Below are positions 1 to 7,908 of a stretch of DNA of 64,000 nt, one piece after another (the stretch's first letter is position 1; each line of letters starts with the position of its first letter). Position numbers and translations under genes: made by a program. The notes beneath the pieces are model-generated. The model saw only the letters and a program-made list of their open reading frames with translations, was not told where the DNA came from and made no database searches. The DNA is from Balneolaceae bacterium. Lineage in GTDB: Bacteria; Bacteroidota; Rhodothermia; Balneolales; Balneolaceae. Where the stretch lies: positions 186,001 to 250,000 of the forward strand of contig JAEPQE010000003.1 in NCBI GenBank assembly GCA_017640665.1. The letters run 5' to 3'.

Positions 1-260
1 TACACTTCTTCAGTCCCAAAGATGTAAAAGAGCTGGTACCGGATTATATCGAAGCTTGTCTGGAGAAAGAGATTTATTCTCTGCGTATTATTCACGGGAA
101 GGGGAAAGGGGTACTTCGGAGATTGGTACATAATATGTTAGATAAACACGATGCTGTGATTTCCTATCGTCTTGCGGACGACAGCAGCAGCTGGGGAGCA
201 ACACTTGTAGAATTGAACAAATCAAAGAATGACAAAAGAAGAACAGAAGTTATCTCTTGA
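1..260 (+). CDS. Smr-domain protein, C-terminal part only
   Basis: The reading frame is open from base 3 and ends at the TGA at 258-260; the start lies before the window. The visible 85 residues carry the Smr (small MutS-related) signature LRIIHGKGKGVLRR followed by a GATLVEL-type end, which is how Smr domains of MutS2 and of stand-alone Smr proteins finish. Smr domains bind or nick branched nucleic acids or act in ribosome rescue; which applies here cannot be told from the fragment. It overlaps the next gene by 32 bases, so the two are probably co-transcribed. It could be the end of MutS2 or a short stand-alone Smr protein. Confidence 0.85.
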   Translation, partial: HFFSPKDVKELVPDYIEACLEKEIYSLRIIHGKGKGVLRRLVHNMLDKHDAVISYRLADDSSSWGATLVELNKSKNDKRRTEVIS

Positions 261-2055
261 GAGGCATATTGCCAGAATTGAGCGAATAATAGAGCAAAGA
301 CAAAAGCGTAGTGATCTCTTTTCAAAAGTGCGTTTCAGTTATTTTCTAACCGCATTATTCGGAGTTTATTTTACTTATGGATTGCTTCCGGACGTTATTT
401 ATTTAATTAGTCTGATTGTTTGGGTAGCAGGATTTCTGGTTCTGATAGACCGTCACCGAAGTGTCTATCAGTCACAGGAAAAAGTTGAGCACCTCAGAGA
501 TATAAAGAAGGAGCATATTGCGAGGATGGATTTGGACTGGGATTCGATTAAATATCAGCCAATTGATAAAGAAACTAAAAATCATCCCTTTGCCAATGAT
601 CTGGACATTCTAGGAAAGCATTCGTTACATCATTTGATTGACACCTCGATTTACAAAGCCAGCGCTGAAAAGCTCACCGAATGGTTTCTTTCTGATTCTC
701 CAAATAAAGATGAAATAACAACAAGGCAACAACAGGTTAAAGAGTTGGTACCGCTGAATGCTTTTCGGGATAAGCTCAGGGTAATCGGTTTATTCACAGC
801 GAAACATACGTTACAAAAAGATTGGAGCATAGAAGATATGTTGATCTGGCTTCGGTTACCGAAAAAGATAGGGCTTAAAATTCCCTTACTTGTTTTGAGT
901 ATGCTTTCAGCCTGGAACATTACTTTTGGGATACTGCTTCTGAATGGAGTATTAAGCCCGCTTCCTTTTGTTATAGGATTAATAGTTTACTTGGCATTTT
1001 TTAAACTAAACGATCAAAAAATTGTTGATCTGTTTGATTCTTCTTATCAGATAGAGAAAATACTGAATCAGTTTAAAGCAATTCTCTTCCATGTTGAGGG
1101 ATTTAAAACTCAAAAGGGAAGTGAGCTAGAAATGTTATTAACATCTTTTCAGGCAGGAGATGAACGACCATCCCAATTTATTAAAAAGACGCAGGGTTTA
1201 CTTAATCGTGCGGCATTAAAGGCAAATCGAATACTCCATCTCGTAATTAACTTTATTGTACCATGGGACTTTTATTATGCACTAAGAATAGAAGAGCTTA
1301 AACAGGAGTTGGAACCAAAACTCACAAACTGGCTTGATACTTTCTATGAACTGGAAGCTCTTAACTCTTTGGCTAACTTTGCGATGCTGAACCCGGAGTA
1401 CACCTGGCCTGAGTTCGAAAAAGATTCAGATCAGGTTTTCAGTGCCAAAGGTCTTGGTCATCCTCTGATTCCTTCACAACTACGGATAGCGAATGATTTT
1501 GAAGTAAGAAAAGGTAAAGACCTCTTCCTTATAACCGGCTCTAATATGGCAGGAAAGAGCACCTTTTTGAGAACCGTAGGGATTAATTTAGTACTGACCT
1601 ATTCGGGAGCACCAGTTTGTGCTAAATCATTTAACACCCGGTTTTTCAGAGTATTCTCAAGTATTAATATTACGGATTCTCTGGACGATGGATTATCACA
1701 TTTCTATACTGAAGTGAAAAGACTTCGCTTTCTTCTGGATGAGCTTCTCAAAAAAGATGAACTTCCTTTATTCTTTTTTGTGGATGAGATTTATCGTGGT
1801 ACCAACAACCGGGAGCGTTACACCGGAAGCGCAGCATTTTTGAAGGAAGTAGCAGGTAAGAATGGGGTAGGATTGGTCTCCTCTCACGATCTGGAACTGG
1901 CCGACTTGGAATCAGAAATACCTGAGTTAAGTAACTGGCACTTTGTGGAATCTATCGAGGAGGGAAAGATGAATTTTGAGTACAAACTCCGCTCAGGTCC
2001 CTGCCCAAGTACGAATGCTTTGGAGATTATGAAGATGGAAGGACTTCCTATTTAA
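229..2055 (+). CDS. Membrane-bound MutS-family ATPase (MutS domain V protein)
   Basis: 608 residues. The C-terminal third is a MutS ATPase domain: Walker A GSNMAGKSTFLRT at about residue 437, and a Walker B stretch LFFFVDEIYRGTN at about 512-526 followed by a GSAAFLKEV helix and an SSHDLELA switch. The DNA mismatch-recognition domain I of true MutS is absent. Instead there are two hydrophobic segments near residues 36-74 and another hydrophobic block at about 218-259, so the protein is likely anchored in the inner membrane. Proteins of this layout are common in Bacteroidota but poorly characterised. It starts inside the end of the Smr gene, linking two MutS-derived modules. A role in DNA metabolism at the membrane is only a guess. 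The ATPase call is firm; the biological role is unknown. Confidence 0.88.
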   Translation: MTKEEQKLSLERHIARIERIIEQRQKRSDLFSKVRFSYFLTALFGVYFTYGLLPDVIYLISLIVWVAGFLVLIDRHRSVYQSQEKVEHLRDIKKEHIARMDLDWDSIKYQPIDKETKNHPFANDLDILGKHSLHHLIDTSIYKASAEKLTEWFLSDSPNKDEITTRQQQVKELVPLNAFRDKLRVIGLFTAKHTLQKDWSIEDMLIWLRLPKKIGLKIPLLVLSMLSAWNITFGILLLNGVLSPLPFVIGLIVYLAFFKLNDQKIVDLFDSSYQIEKILNQFKAILFHVEGFKTQKGSELEMLLTSFQAGDERPSQFIKKTQGLLNRAALKANRILHLVINFIVPWDFYYALRIEELKQELEPKLTNWLDTFYELEALNSLANFAMLNPEYTWPEFEKDSDQVFSAKGLGHPLIPSQLRIANDFEVRKGKDLFLITGSNMAGKSTFLRTVGINLVLTYSGAPVCAKSFNTRFFRVFSSINITDSLDDGLSHFYTEVKRLRFLLDELLKKDELPLFFFVDEIYRGTNNRERYTGSAAFLKEVAGKNGVGLVSSHDLELADLESEIPELSNWHFVESIEEGKMNFEYKLRSGPCPSTNALEIMKMEGLPI

Positions 2056-2056
2056 A

Positions 2057-2878
2057 TCACTCTTCATCCAGTTCAAATACCCGGACGTAATCGATCTCTA
2101 AGGTAGCCGGGAAAATAGAGTCGTCTACTCCTTGCGAGCCACCCCAATCACCGCCAACAGCCATATTCAGTAAGAAAAAATGAGGCTTATCAAATGGCCA
2201 GTTATTTGAGTTCGCATTCGATGGTTTCCTGAACCTGAAGATGATATTCGTTTGATCTTCCACATAAAATTTTATGTCATCTTCTGTCCAGATAATTCCA
2301 AAAATGTTGAATTCTTCTTCGATATCAGGAAGAGAGACATCTCCGGAGCCTACTGCTGTACCATCTCTGTGATTATTTGCATTGCTGTGTATAGTAGAAT
2401 AGAAGGTATTTGGTTGATAGCTCACATACTCCATGATATCAATCTCTCCACAGGCAGGCCAGCCTACTTCTGTAATGTTTTCACCAAGCATCCAGATTGC
2501 GGGCCATAATCCATTTCCTTTATCATCCGGAATCTTGGCCCTGATTTCCATTCTTCCGTAGGTGAAGCTTTCTAAAGAGTTCATTCTTGCTGAAAAATAA
2601 TCTCCGACTTCTTGTCCATCACCTATTTTTCGTGCAATAATTTTTAAAGTACCATCACTAACCTCTGCGCTGTTATCTGTATAATTTTGCCATTCATTAT
2701 TTCCCCAGCCATTGGCTCCGGTTTCAAATTTCCACTTGGTGAGATCTACGGAATTCCCATCAAATTCATCGCTCCAGATCAATCCCTCTAAATCATCTGT
2801 ACCGGAGGTCCCATTATCTTTACAGCTTAGTATTAAAAAAGGAAGTATAAGTGCTATTAATAGTTTTCTCTTCATCAT
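2057..2878 (-). CDS. Glycoside hydrolase family 16 lipoprotein (beta-glucanase/laminarinase-like), copy 2
   Basis: About 273 residues from the chosen start. The sequence opens with a lipoprotein signal (MKRKLLIALILPFLILSC), so the enzyme should be lipid-anchored in the envelope. The catalytic GH16 motif GEIDIMEYVSY sits near residue 150; the two Glu residues are the nucleophile and acid/base, with the Asp between. The flanking WSDEFDG start and the WPAIWMLG and ADIDYVRVF-type strands are typical of bacterial laminarinases and lichenases. ATG codons also exist at 2902, 2884 and 2875; I chose 2878 because it puts a compact charged signal in front and avoids overlap with the gene upstream. The exact glucan substrate cannot be read from sequence. 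It is the downstream member of a tandem GH16 pair. Confidence 0.9.
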   Translation of the reverse strand: MMKRKLLIALILPFLILSCKDNGTSGTDDLEGLIWSDEFDGNSVDLTKWKFETGANGWGNNEWQNYTDNSAEVSDGTLKIIARKIGDGQEVGDYFSARMNSLESFTYGRMEIRAKIPDDKGNGLWPAIWMLGENITEVGWPACGEIDIMEYVSYQPNTFYSTIHSNANNHRDGTAVGSGDVSLPDIEEEFNIFGIIWTEDDIKFYVEDQTNIIFRFRKPSNANSNNWPFDKPHFFLLNMAVGGDWGGSQGVDDSIFPATLEIDYVRVFELDEE

Positions 2879-2888
2879 TATCATTGGA

Positions 2889-3740
2889 TTAATTTTTATC
2901 ACTCAGTTGCCATACACGTACGTAATCAACATGCATGGTGGATGGGAAAATAGAATCATCAACTCCTTTTACTCCTCCCAGATTACCACCAACAGCTATA
3001 TTCATCAGAAAATAAAAAGGGTTATCAAACGGCCAGTTTTTCTGATTATGAATAGTCGGACGATTAAACGTAAGTAAGATATTGTCTATTTCATCTATAT
3101 AGAAATGTAGTACATCTTCCTCCCATAAAATTCCAAATTTATGAAATTCTTCTTCTATGGTTGGAAGTGCTACAAAGTCAGAACTTACCTGGGTGCCATC
3201 CACATGGTTATTAGCTGTAGTATGAATAGTAACCAGGGTGGAATCGGGCCGGTAACTCACGTATTCCATAATGTCGATTTCCCCGGATCGTGGCCAACCC
3301 CCTCCATTTCTGAAAGGTTCACCTAACATCCAAAGAGCAGGCCAGACTCCATTGCCTTTATGATCAGGCATTTTTGCTTTGATTTCCATCCGCCCATATA
3401 AAAAAGCTTCCTTACTATTGAGTCTTGCCGATGTATAATCTCCAACATTTTGGCCTTCACCCACCAGTTTTGCAGTTATGCTCAGCACCCCATCTTCTAC
3501 AGTAGCATTATCGGAACCAAAGGATTGATAGTTTTGCCATTCTCTGTTTCCCCAACCGTGAGCTCCTTCTTCGAATAACCATTTAGTGGTATCAACTTCA
3601 ATTCCATCGAACTCGTCACTCCAGACCAGTTCTGCAGAATCCCATTTAGAGAAATCATATTCAGTTTGGCGAGGCTCGTTGCAGGCTGCAATCAGAAATA
3701 AAAAAACAATTAATAAAGAAAGAGTTTTATGTAGAAGCAT
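2889..3740 (-). CDS. Glycoside hydrolase family 16 lipoprotein (beta-glucanase/laminarinase-like), copy 1
   Basis: 283 residues with a lipoprotein signal ending in LIAACNEP, so probably a lipid-anchored glucanase. The GH16 core motif GEIDIMEYVSY lies near residue 157 and the overall fold markers WSDEFDG, GNGVWPALWMLG and STMHVDYVRVW are all present. It is clearly paralogous to the next gene downstream along its whole length, which points to a tandem duplication followed by divergence. Together with the esterase just upstream on the same strand it forms a small polysaccharide-degradation cluster. Laminarin-type beta-1,3-glucan is a plausible substrate for a marine bacterium but is inferred only. 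No SusC/SusD pair is visible nearby. Confidence 0.9.
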   Translation of the reverse strand: MLLHKTLSLLIVFLFLIAACNEPRQTEYDFSKWDSAELVWSDEFDGIEVDTTKWLFEEGAHGWGNREWQNYQSFGSDNATVEDGVLSITAKLVGEGQNVGDYTSARLNSKEAFLYGRMEIKAKMPDHKGNGVWPALWMLGEPFRNGGGWPRSGEIDIMEYVSYRPDSTLVTIHTTANNHVDGTQVSSDFVALPTIEEEFHKFGILWEEDVLHFYIDEIDNILLTFNRPTIHNQKNWPFDNPFYFLMNIAVGGNLGGVKGVDDSIFPSTMHVDYVRVWQLSDKN

Positions 3741-3793
3741 CTCTAAAGATCAAAACAACTTTTGTAATTATCAATTGAGAAGAATTCTCATGG

Positions 3794-4705
3794 CTAAGGA
3801 TTAAGGATGAACTTCAAAGGTTCATGAACACGCATTGCCCAATACTGTTCTTTATGATCGTGCCCTTCAAATTTTTTTGTTATCCAATTCTCACCACTGG
3901 AATACCCTTTATTTTTCATCATTTCATCAATTTTTAATTGGGATGACTCATAATCTGCATCTAGCCCTTTTGTGCCATAATCAAAATAGATTTTATGGGT
4001 AGAAGGGCTGGGGAGGTTAGTTGAAACGAAACTCATAAATGCTTCACCAATCTCCTGAACCGTCCAATGGGTAGAAACACACCCAGCAGCCCCAAAAACC
4101 TCTGGATATTCGATTATTGCATATAATGAAATCAAGCCTCCCATACTGGATCCCATAATAGAAGTATACTTCTGTTCTGGTTTTGTTCGGTAGGTCTCAT
4201 CAATAAAAGGTTTAACCTCATTAACAATGAATTTTAAGTATTCGTCTGAGAAAATCGCTGTTCCGGAATAACTTTCTACTTGTCTCTTAACCGGTTCACT
4301 ATTCATAATTTCAGCTGGTTTCTGAGGCATATACTCCGGGAACCTTGTTTGTCCTGTATTCCACATTGCAACAACAATTGTTCCAGGAACTTCTCCATTT
4401 GAGATGAGTTCAGTAAGTACCTCATCTACCATCCAGTCATTTCCATTGTAAGAGCTTGAGGGATCAAATACATTCTGGCCATCATGCATATAAAGTACCT
4501 GATAAGAAGAATCGGTTTCATCATATCCTTCTGGTAACCATACTTCAATATTTCTGGAAGCCACAAACTCTGATTCAAAACCCTCATGCGTAATTACATT
4601 TCCGGTTACGGCTTTAATAGGGTTCTGTAATTCTTGAGATTGATTTTGAGCACAAGCAGAAAGCGCGAACATGCACAAAACAGTAAGAATGAGTGAGTAT
4701 TTCAT
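3794..4705 (-). CDS. Secreted esterase of the alpha/beta-hydrolase D-type (CE1/Fes-like) family
   Basis: 303 residues with a lipoprotein-like signal (ALSACAQN). The protein has the putative-esterase pattern: LYMHDGQNVFDP near residue 70, the nucleophile elbow GSSMGG near residue 187, and a C-terminal GHDHKEQYW supplying the His. Relatives include feruloyl/acetylxylan esterases and siderophore (Fes/IroE) esterases; the substrate cannot be decided. It sits on the minus strand upstream of two GH16 glucanases, which favours removal of ester groups from polysaccharides. Its promoter should lie in the 130-base gap it shares with the divergent Rieske-glutamate synthase gene. Confidence 0.85.
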   Translation of the reverse strand: MKYSLILTVLCMFALSACAQNQSQELQNPIKAVTGNVITHEGFESEFVASRNIEVWLPEGYDETDSSYQVLYMHDGQNVFDPSSSYNGNDWMVDEVLTELISNGEVPGTIVVAMWNTGQTRFPEYMPQKPAEIMNSEPVKRQVESYSGTAIFSDEYLKFIVNEVKPFIDETYRTKPEQKYTSIMGSSMGGLISLYAIIEYPEVFGAAGCVSTHWTVQEIGEAFMSFVSTNLPSPSTHKIYFDYGTKGLDADYESSQLKIDEMMKNKGYSSGENWITKKFEGHDHKEQYWAMRVHEPLKFILNP

Positions 4706-4760
4706 AGCAGATTTTTTTTATAGCTTACTCTAAGATATCGAACATTCTAATAAGTTTAGC

Positions 4761-4780
4761 CTGTAATACTTTCGTTACAG
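4761..4780. promoter_or_regulatory. Inverted repeat in divergent intergenic region
   Basis: The 130-base gap between the divergent esterase and Rieske-glutamate synthase genes contains CTGTAA and TTACAG as perfect 6-base inverted arms separated by 8 bases. Such a site could be an operator. Alternatively the minus-strand TGTAACG could be a -35 element for an ECF sigma factor reading towards the esterase. Nothing else in the gap stands out. Position and symmetry are seen; function is inference. Confidence 0.3.
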
Positions 4781-4835
4781 ACATTGGTAATGATTTTTCA
4801 TTTATTGAGCGGGTATTATTAATAAAATCTGTTAA

Positions 4836-6452
4836 ATGAAAGAATTAAAAATGTGTGAATTTGAGGAGCTTGGGGAAAAAGAACCAAAGCATGAATTAGT
4901 AAATGGACTTGATCTGGTTGTAATCAGGTATGGAAATGAAGTTTCGGTTTTATACGGACGTTGTTTGCACAGAGGAGCGATACTTGGTGATGGACATATT
5001 GATGGAGATAATCTGATCTGTGGTGTTCATGGTTGGGATTTTAGATACGATACGGGTGTAAGTGAATATGATAATTCGGAAGCTTTACACAAGTTTAAGG
5101 CATGGGTCGAGGATGGAGCCGTCTGGATTGATGAGGAAGAAGTAGATCAATATCTCATAGATCATCCCCAACCATTTAACAGAGATGAATACCTGGGTGC
5201 GTATGCTGATACGCATCCCGTTGATGAGGAACCTTATACCGGATTTATTAAAGAATTATCAAAAAATGGATTGAAGAATTACGGGCACCACGGGCCATCA
5301 GAAGCGATGGGCGTGGACCGAAATACGCTGCCAAAGTGGGAAAATATTCAATTTTTGCCAGCACAGCTTGCCAGCCGTCCACTCTTAGATGAAGAAGAAG
5401 TTTCCACGAAAGTAACCATCGGCCCAAAAGCAAAAAAACCGTTAGTTCTGGATATCCCGGTTTTTGTTTCTGACATGAGCTTCGGGGCGCTTTCAAGAGA
5501 AGCAAAAATTGCACTTTCGAAAGGAGCTGAGCTTGCGGGAACTGGAATTTGTAGTGGCGAAGGAGGGATGCTTCCGGCAGAACAGGAAGCCAACTCAAAA
5601 TATTTCTATGAACTCGCTTCCGGTAAGTTTGGATTTTCGATAGATAAAGTGATGAAAGCCCAGGCCTTTCACTTTAAAGGAGGTCAGGGAGCTAAAACGG
5701 GTACAGGTGGACATCTTCCCGGTAATAAAGTGACCAAAGAAATTGCCGAAGTTCGTGGTTTGGATGAAGGAGAAACGGCCATATCTCCCGCTGCTTTCCC
5801 GGATTTGAAAATTGCAGCCGATTTTAAAAAAGTAGCTGAGGAAGTGCGTGAGAGAACAGGTGGGATTCCGATTGGCTTTAAAATAGCGGCAAGTCATGTG
5901 GAAGCAGATATCGACTTTGCTTTGGAAGTAGGTGTGGATTATATCATACTGGATGGACGTGGAGGAGGAACCGGATCGGCGCCGACTATACTTCGGAATA
6001 ATATCAATGTACCAACGATTCCGGCGCTTGCCAGGGCGCGAAGATATCTCGATAAAGTTGGAGCAAGGGATGTGACACTGGTTATTACAGGCGGATTACG
6101 GGTCGCTGAAGACTTTGCAAAAGCAATGATGCTCGGGGCAGATGCCATAGCAGTTTCCAATTCTGCATTGCAGGCAATTGGCTGTCTTGGGATGCGAGCC
6201 TGTAACAGTAATAACTGTCCGGTTGGTATTGCCACTCAGAAAGAAGGACTTCGAAAAAGATTGATCATTGATTCCTCCGCCAATCAACTTAAAAACTTCT
6301 TTGAAGCCAGTACACAATTGGTAAAAGTAATTGCCCGTGCCTGTGGACATGATGATGTCTCAGAGTTCAATCATAATGACCTTAGTACCTTCGATTATGA
6401 TATTCATCGATTGACAGGGATTAATTACGCAGGTGTTCTCCCGGTTAAGTGA
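4836..6452 (+). CDS. Rieske [2Fe-2S] domain fused to FMN-binding glutamate synthase-type domain
   Basis: 538 residues. The first ~95 residues form a Rieske ferredoxin domain with the cluster ligands C43-x-H45 (RCLHRGA) and C63-x2-H66 (ICGVHGW). The rest is a GltB central/FMN-binding domain: SDMSFGALSREAK, GICSGEGG, the phosphate-binding GGLRVAEDFAKAMMLGAD and the cluster-type segment ACNSNNCPVGIATQ near residue 460. Such stand-alone GltB2-like proteins lack the glutaminase half of glutamate synthase, so the nitrogen donor and even the reaction are uncertain. The Rieske domain would feed electrons to the FMN. No gltD-like subunit lies nearby; the downstream genes encode another Rieske protein with a ferric reductase-like membrane part, a possible redox partner. 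Confidence 0.88.
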   Translation: MKELKMCEFEELGEKEPKHELVNGLDLVVIRYGNEVSVLYGRCLHRGAILGDGHIDGDNLICGVHGWDFRYDTGVSEYDNSEALHKFKAWVEDGAVWIDEEEVDQYLIDHPQPFNRDEYLGAYADTHPVDEEPYTGFIKELSKNGLKNYGHHGPSEAMGVDRNTLPKWENIQFLPAQLASRPLLDEEEVSTKVTIGPKAKKPLVLDIPVFVSDMSFGALSREAKIALSKGAELAGTGICSGEGGMLPAEQEANSKYFYELASGKFGFSIDKVMKAQAFHFKGGQGAKTGTGGHLPGNKVTKEIAEVRGLDEGETAISPAAFPDLKIAADFKKVAEEVRERTGGIPIGFKIAASHVEADIDFALEVGVDYIILDGRGGGTGSAPTILRNNINVPTIPALARARRYLDKVGARDVTLVITGGLRVAEDFAKAMMLGADAIAVSNSALQAIGCLGMRACNSNNCPVGIATQKEGLRKRLIIDSSANQLKNFFEASTQLVKVIARACGHDDVSEFNHNDLSTFDYDIHRLTGINYAGVLPVK

Positions 6453-6481
6453 TGTCAATTTGGTTAGAAATAAATATTAAC

Positions 6482-6567
6482 TCAAAAAGTCTCCCCTTGA
6501 GGGGTGTTCGAATTTGAAACCAGAGGACACTCTCCGCCCCTTCGTACACCTCCTTAAAGGGAGAACT
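6482..6567. repeat. REP-like double-hairpin intergenic repeat
   Basis: The stretch between the glutamate synthase-like gene and the next small gene contains two short hairpins, CTCCCCTTGAGGGG at about 6489-6502 and CTCCTTAAAGGGAG at about 6550-6563, bracketing GC-rich sequence. Paired hairpins of this style recur as dispersed intergenic repeats in many Bacteroidota genomes. A frame runs through it but has no coding character, so I treat it as a repeat and start the next gene after it. Only one copy is visible in this window. Confidence 0.5.
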
Positions 6568-6579
6568 GAATCTAAATCT

Positions 6580-6783
6580 ATGGAACAAATAATCTCAACC
6601 ATCTTTCTATTTGTATCGGTATATATAGTCATTGGAATTCTCTTTTCAGTGGTTTTCCTCTGGAAAGGTTTAACCAAAGTCGATCATGGAGTAGAAGGCG
6701 GTGGGAAATTCTTCAAAGTCCTGATCTTCCCCGGTTTGGTAACATTCTGGCCTCTTTTTCTAGTCAAATGGAGAAAAACATGA
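6580..6783 (+). CDS. Small membrane protein, 67 residues
   Basis: The ATG at 6580 follows a purine-rich AAGGGAG and gives a 67-residue protein with a strong N-terminal membrane helix (ISTIFLFVSVYIVIGILFSV) and a second hydrophobic patch (FFKVLIFPGLVTFWPLFLVKW). The frame is open upstream from 6514, but that part lies in repeat DNA and reads as low-complexity sequence. I do not recognise a family. It is the first gene of a run that continues through a 27-residue protein and a Rieske/ferric reductase-like protein, so an accessory role in that membrane redox complex is plausible. Confidence 0.65.
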   Translation: MEQIISTIFLFVSVYIVIGILFSVVFLWKGLTKVDHGVEGGGKFFKVLIFPGLVTFWPLFLVKWRKT

Positions 6784-6863
6784 ATCCTGCCTTAAGAAGA
6801 ACACATCTACGAACTTGGGTTGTGGTTTCCATCATTGTAATTGCAATCCTGATCCTGTTATAA
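6780..6863 (+). CDS. Tiny single-helix membrane protein, 27 residues
   Basis: The ATG at 6780 overlaps the previous stop as ATGA and is preceded by GGAG six bases upstream, a good translational-coupling arrangement. The product starts MNPALRRTHLRTW and ends in about 14 hydrophobic residues (VVVSIIVIAILILL), so it is a positive-inside single-pass peptide. It ends one base before the next gene. An in-frame ATG at 6768 would add four residues. Small single-helix subunits are common in respiratory membrane complexes, which fits the neighbour, but homology was not established. Confidence 0.6.
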   Translation: MNPALRRTHLRTWVVVSIIVIAILILL

Positions 6864-6864
6864 C

Positions 6865-7908
6865 ATGAGTGTAAACTATACATCGGTTCAATGGAATAAT
6901 CAGAAAAAGGGATACGATAAAATTCTATGGCTCGGGATTTTCTTTACTCTTGCCTGTTTTGTGGGTTTCCAGCTTTGGCTTCATCCGGAGATCACCGCAG
7001 AAACATTAATCATCCGAGCTACAGCAATTATAGCTTTTTTGCTTCTGCATATTATTCTGGCAATTGGACCTTTGGCCCGATTGAATACGAAATTCCTTCC
7101 CTTGCTTTACAACCGAAGACATCTTGGCGTCTCCATGTTTTTGATTGCTCTTATTCATGGGCTTTTTTCGATTATTCAATTTCATGCGCTGGGAGATACA
7201 AACGCCATTGTGAGTGTATTTACCTCCAACCAGAATTATCAGGCGATAAGTGAGTTTCCTTTCCAAACTCTTGGTTTTTTTGCATTGATAATTCTGTTTC
7301 TTATGGCGGCTACCAGTCACGATTTCTGGCTGAATAATCTGTCTCCCCGAATCTGGAAAACTTTACACATGGGTGTGTATATAGCCTATGGATTGCTGTT
7401 TCTGCATGTCGCTTTAGGGGCACTTCAGTATGAAGATCAGCCGGTATATTGGGGTATTCTGATCAGTGGCTTTACAGTGATTTCTTCATTGCACCTGATG
7501 GCCGGAATTAAAGAAACCCGGCGTTTACAAAAGGATCAGACATTACTGAGAGAAGGAGGTTTTATTGAAGTATGCCACACTTCCGAAATCCCAGAAGATT
7601 GTGCCAAGACTGTTTTTGTGGAAGGAGAGAACATTGCCATTTTTAAATATGATGGAAAACTTTCAGCAGTTCACAATGTGTGCAAACATCAAATGGGTCC
7701 GTTGGGAGAAGGAAGAATTGTAGATGGTTGTATTACCTGTCCCTGGCATGGTTATCAGTACAAACCCGAAGATGGTCAGGCACCGCCACCGTTTACCGAG
7801 AAGCTCAAGACGTATGAAGTAAAAATACTGGACGAAAAGGTTTGGGTGAATCCCGTTCCTAAAGAAGAAGGTACGTTTGTGGAACCCGCAAAACTGGAGA
7901 AAGCATGA
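6865..7908 (+). CDS. Ferric reductase-like transmembrane protein with C-terminal Rieske [2Fe-2S] domain
   Basis: 347 residues. The N-terminal ~220 residues contain about six membrane helices with several intramembrane His (LLLHIILAIG, ALIHGLFS, TLHMGVYIAYGLLFLHVALG), as expected for the haem-binding ferric reductase/YedZ-like fold. The C-terminal domain is a Rieske ferredoxin with ligands C273-x-H275 (VCKHQMGPLGEG) and C292-x2-H295 (TCPWHGYQY). The protein probably moves electrons between a soluble iron-sulphur partner and membrane haem. It shares an ATGA overlap with the gene downstream and follows two tiny membrane proteins, so the set may form one complex. The electron donor and final acceptor are not evident. 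Confidence 0.85.
   Translation: MSVNYTSVQWNNQKKGYDKILWLGIFFTLACFVGFQLWLHPEITAETLIIRATAIIAFLLLHIILAIGPLARLNTKFLPLLYNRRHLGVSMFLIALIHGLFSIIQFHALGDTNAIVSVFTSNQNYQAISEFPFQTLGFFALIILFLMAATSHDFWLNNLSPRIWKTLHMGVYIAYGLLFLHVALGALQYEDQPVYWGILISGFTVISSLHLMAGIKETRRLQKDQTLLREGGFIEVCHTSEIPEDCAKTVFVEGENIAIFKYDGKLSAVHNVCKHQMGPLGEGRIVDGCITCPWHGYQYKPEDGQAPPPFTEKLKTYEVKILDEKVWVNPVPKEEGTFVEPAKLEKA

Noticed and set aside
229-2055. Canonical mismatch-repair MutS
   Set aside because: No mismatch-binding domain I; membrane helices are present instead and the chain is short.
5248-5598. Minus-strand open frames within the glutamate synthase-like gene
   Set aside because: Shadow of a well-supported conserved gene with no independent evidence.
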